Positions 63,972-64,000 of a stretch of DNA of 64,000 bases are shown here, in pieces. The notes below the pieces were generated by a model that was not told the origin of the DNA, did no database searches, and was given only the letters and a program-made list of their open reading frames with translations. Both the position numbers and the translations under genes were made by a program. This stretch comes from Roseobacter sp. MED193. GTDB taxonomy: Bacteria; Pseudomonadota; Alphaproteobacteria; Rhodobacterales; Rhodobacteraceae. How positions within the stretch are numbered: the first letter of the stretch is position 1; every line of letters begins with the position of its first letter. The stretch is taken from positions 1,448,087-1,512,086 of the forward strand of contig NZ_CH902583.1 in assembly GCF_000152965.1 (NCBI RefSeq), given 5' to 3'.

Positions 63972-64000
63972 ATCAGCCCCCAAAGGCGTCACACGCCACC

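Overview
The window reads as a chromosomal segment of a marine roseobacter-type alphaproteobacterium (Rhodobacteraceae). The evidence is high-GC coding on both strands, a class I lysyl-tRNA synthetase, an RpoHII-type sigma factor, a second-type glutamyl-tRNA synthetase, and a cupin closely resembling the DMSP lyase DddW next to a divergent LysR regulator. Coding density is high, at about 62 protein genes. I found no rRNA, tRNA, CRISPR array, transposase or prophage. Identifications rest on motif and family recognition from reading; no database search was run.

Region by region. 1-6.1 kb: small ABM-domain protein, exported beta-barrel-like protein, HugZ/PPOX-like protein, large parallel beta-helix protein, lysK. 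6.2-8.8 kb: LysR/dddW divergent pair, TerB-like and GFA-domain proteins. 9-14.2 kb: Mo-bisMGD oxidoreductase, Tat-exported PBP4, nadD, unknown secreted protein. 14.5-20.3 kb: ettA with a coupled DUF4375 gene, a repeat-rich gap, a minimal DUF4157 protein, two paralogous small membrane proteins, trxC-like thioredoxin, Tat-exported YkuD protein, cold-shock gene. 20.3-24.3 kb: tesA divergent from ybbA-ybbP. 24.4-33.3 kb: Rrf2 regulator with an FNR-type box, gltX, Tat-exported metallo-beta-lactamase-fold protein, FAD oxidoreductase, nadE, exported MORN-repeat protein. 33.4-36.1 kb: leuA behind a Leu-rich leader peptide, then rlmJ.

36.3-42.0 kb is the rod-shape cluster mreB-mreC-mreD-mrdA-rodA with overlapping genes. 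42.0-44.3 kb is a LysR/VOC/GhrA-like cassette, followed by dcp. 46.7-49.5 kb is a minus-strand run coaBC, dut, moeB-like. rpoHII and chaN overlap and are read on the minus strand, divergent from cobU-cobC. GST and comM follow, then minus-strand yraN, gshB and alpha/beta hydrolase. The right end holds a frameshifted rsmI divergent from an LpoA-like lipoprotein, glnD and murJ. Several genes serve the envelope (mre/mrd/rodA, PBP4, L,D-transpeptidase, LpoA-like, murJ), and several serve cofactor supply (nadD, nadE, coaBC, cobU/cobC, moeB, gshB).

Points most worth a second look: the dddW locus; the apparently leaderless leucine attenuator of leuA; the single-base frameshift in rsmI; the stand-alone DUF4157 protein beside a hairpin-rich repeat cluster; and the long inverted repeat abutting the GST start codon.
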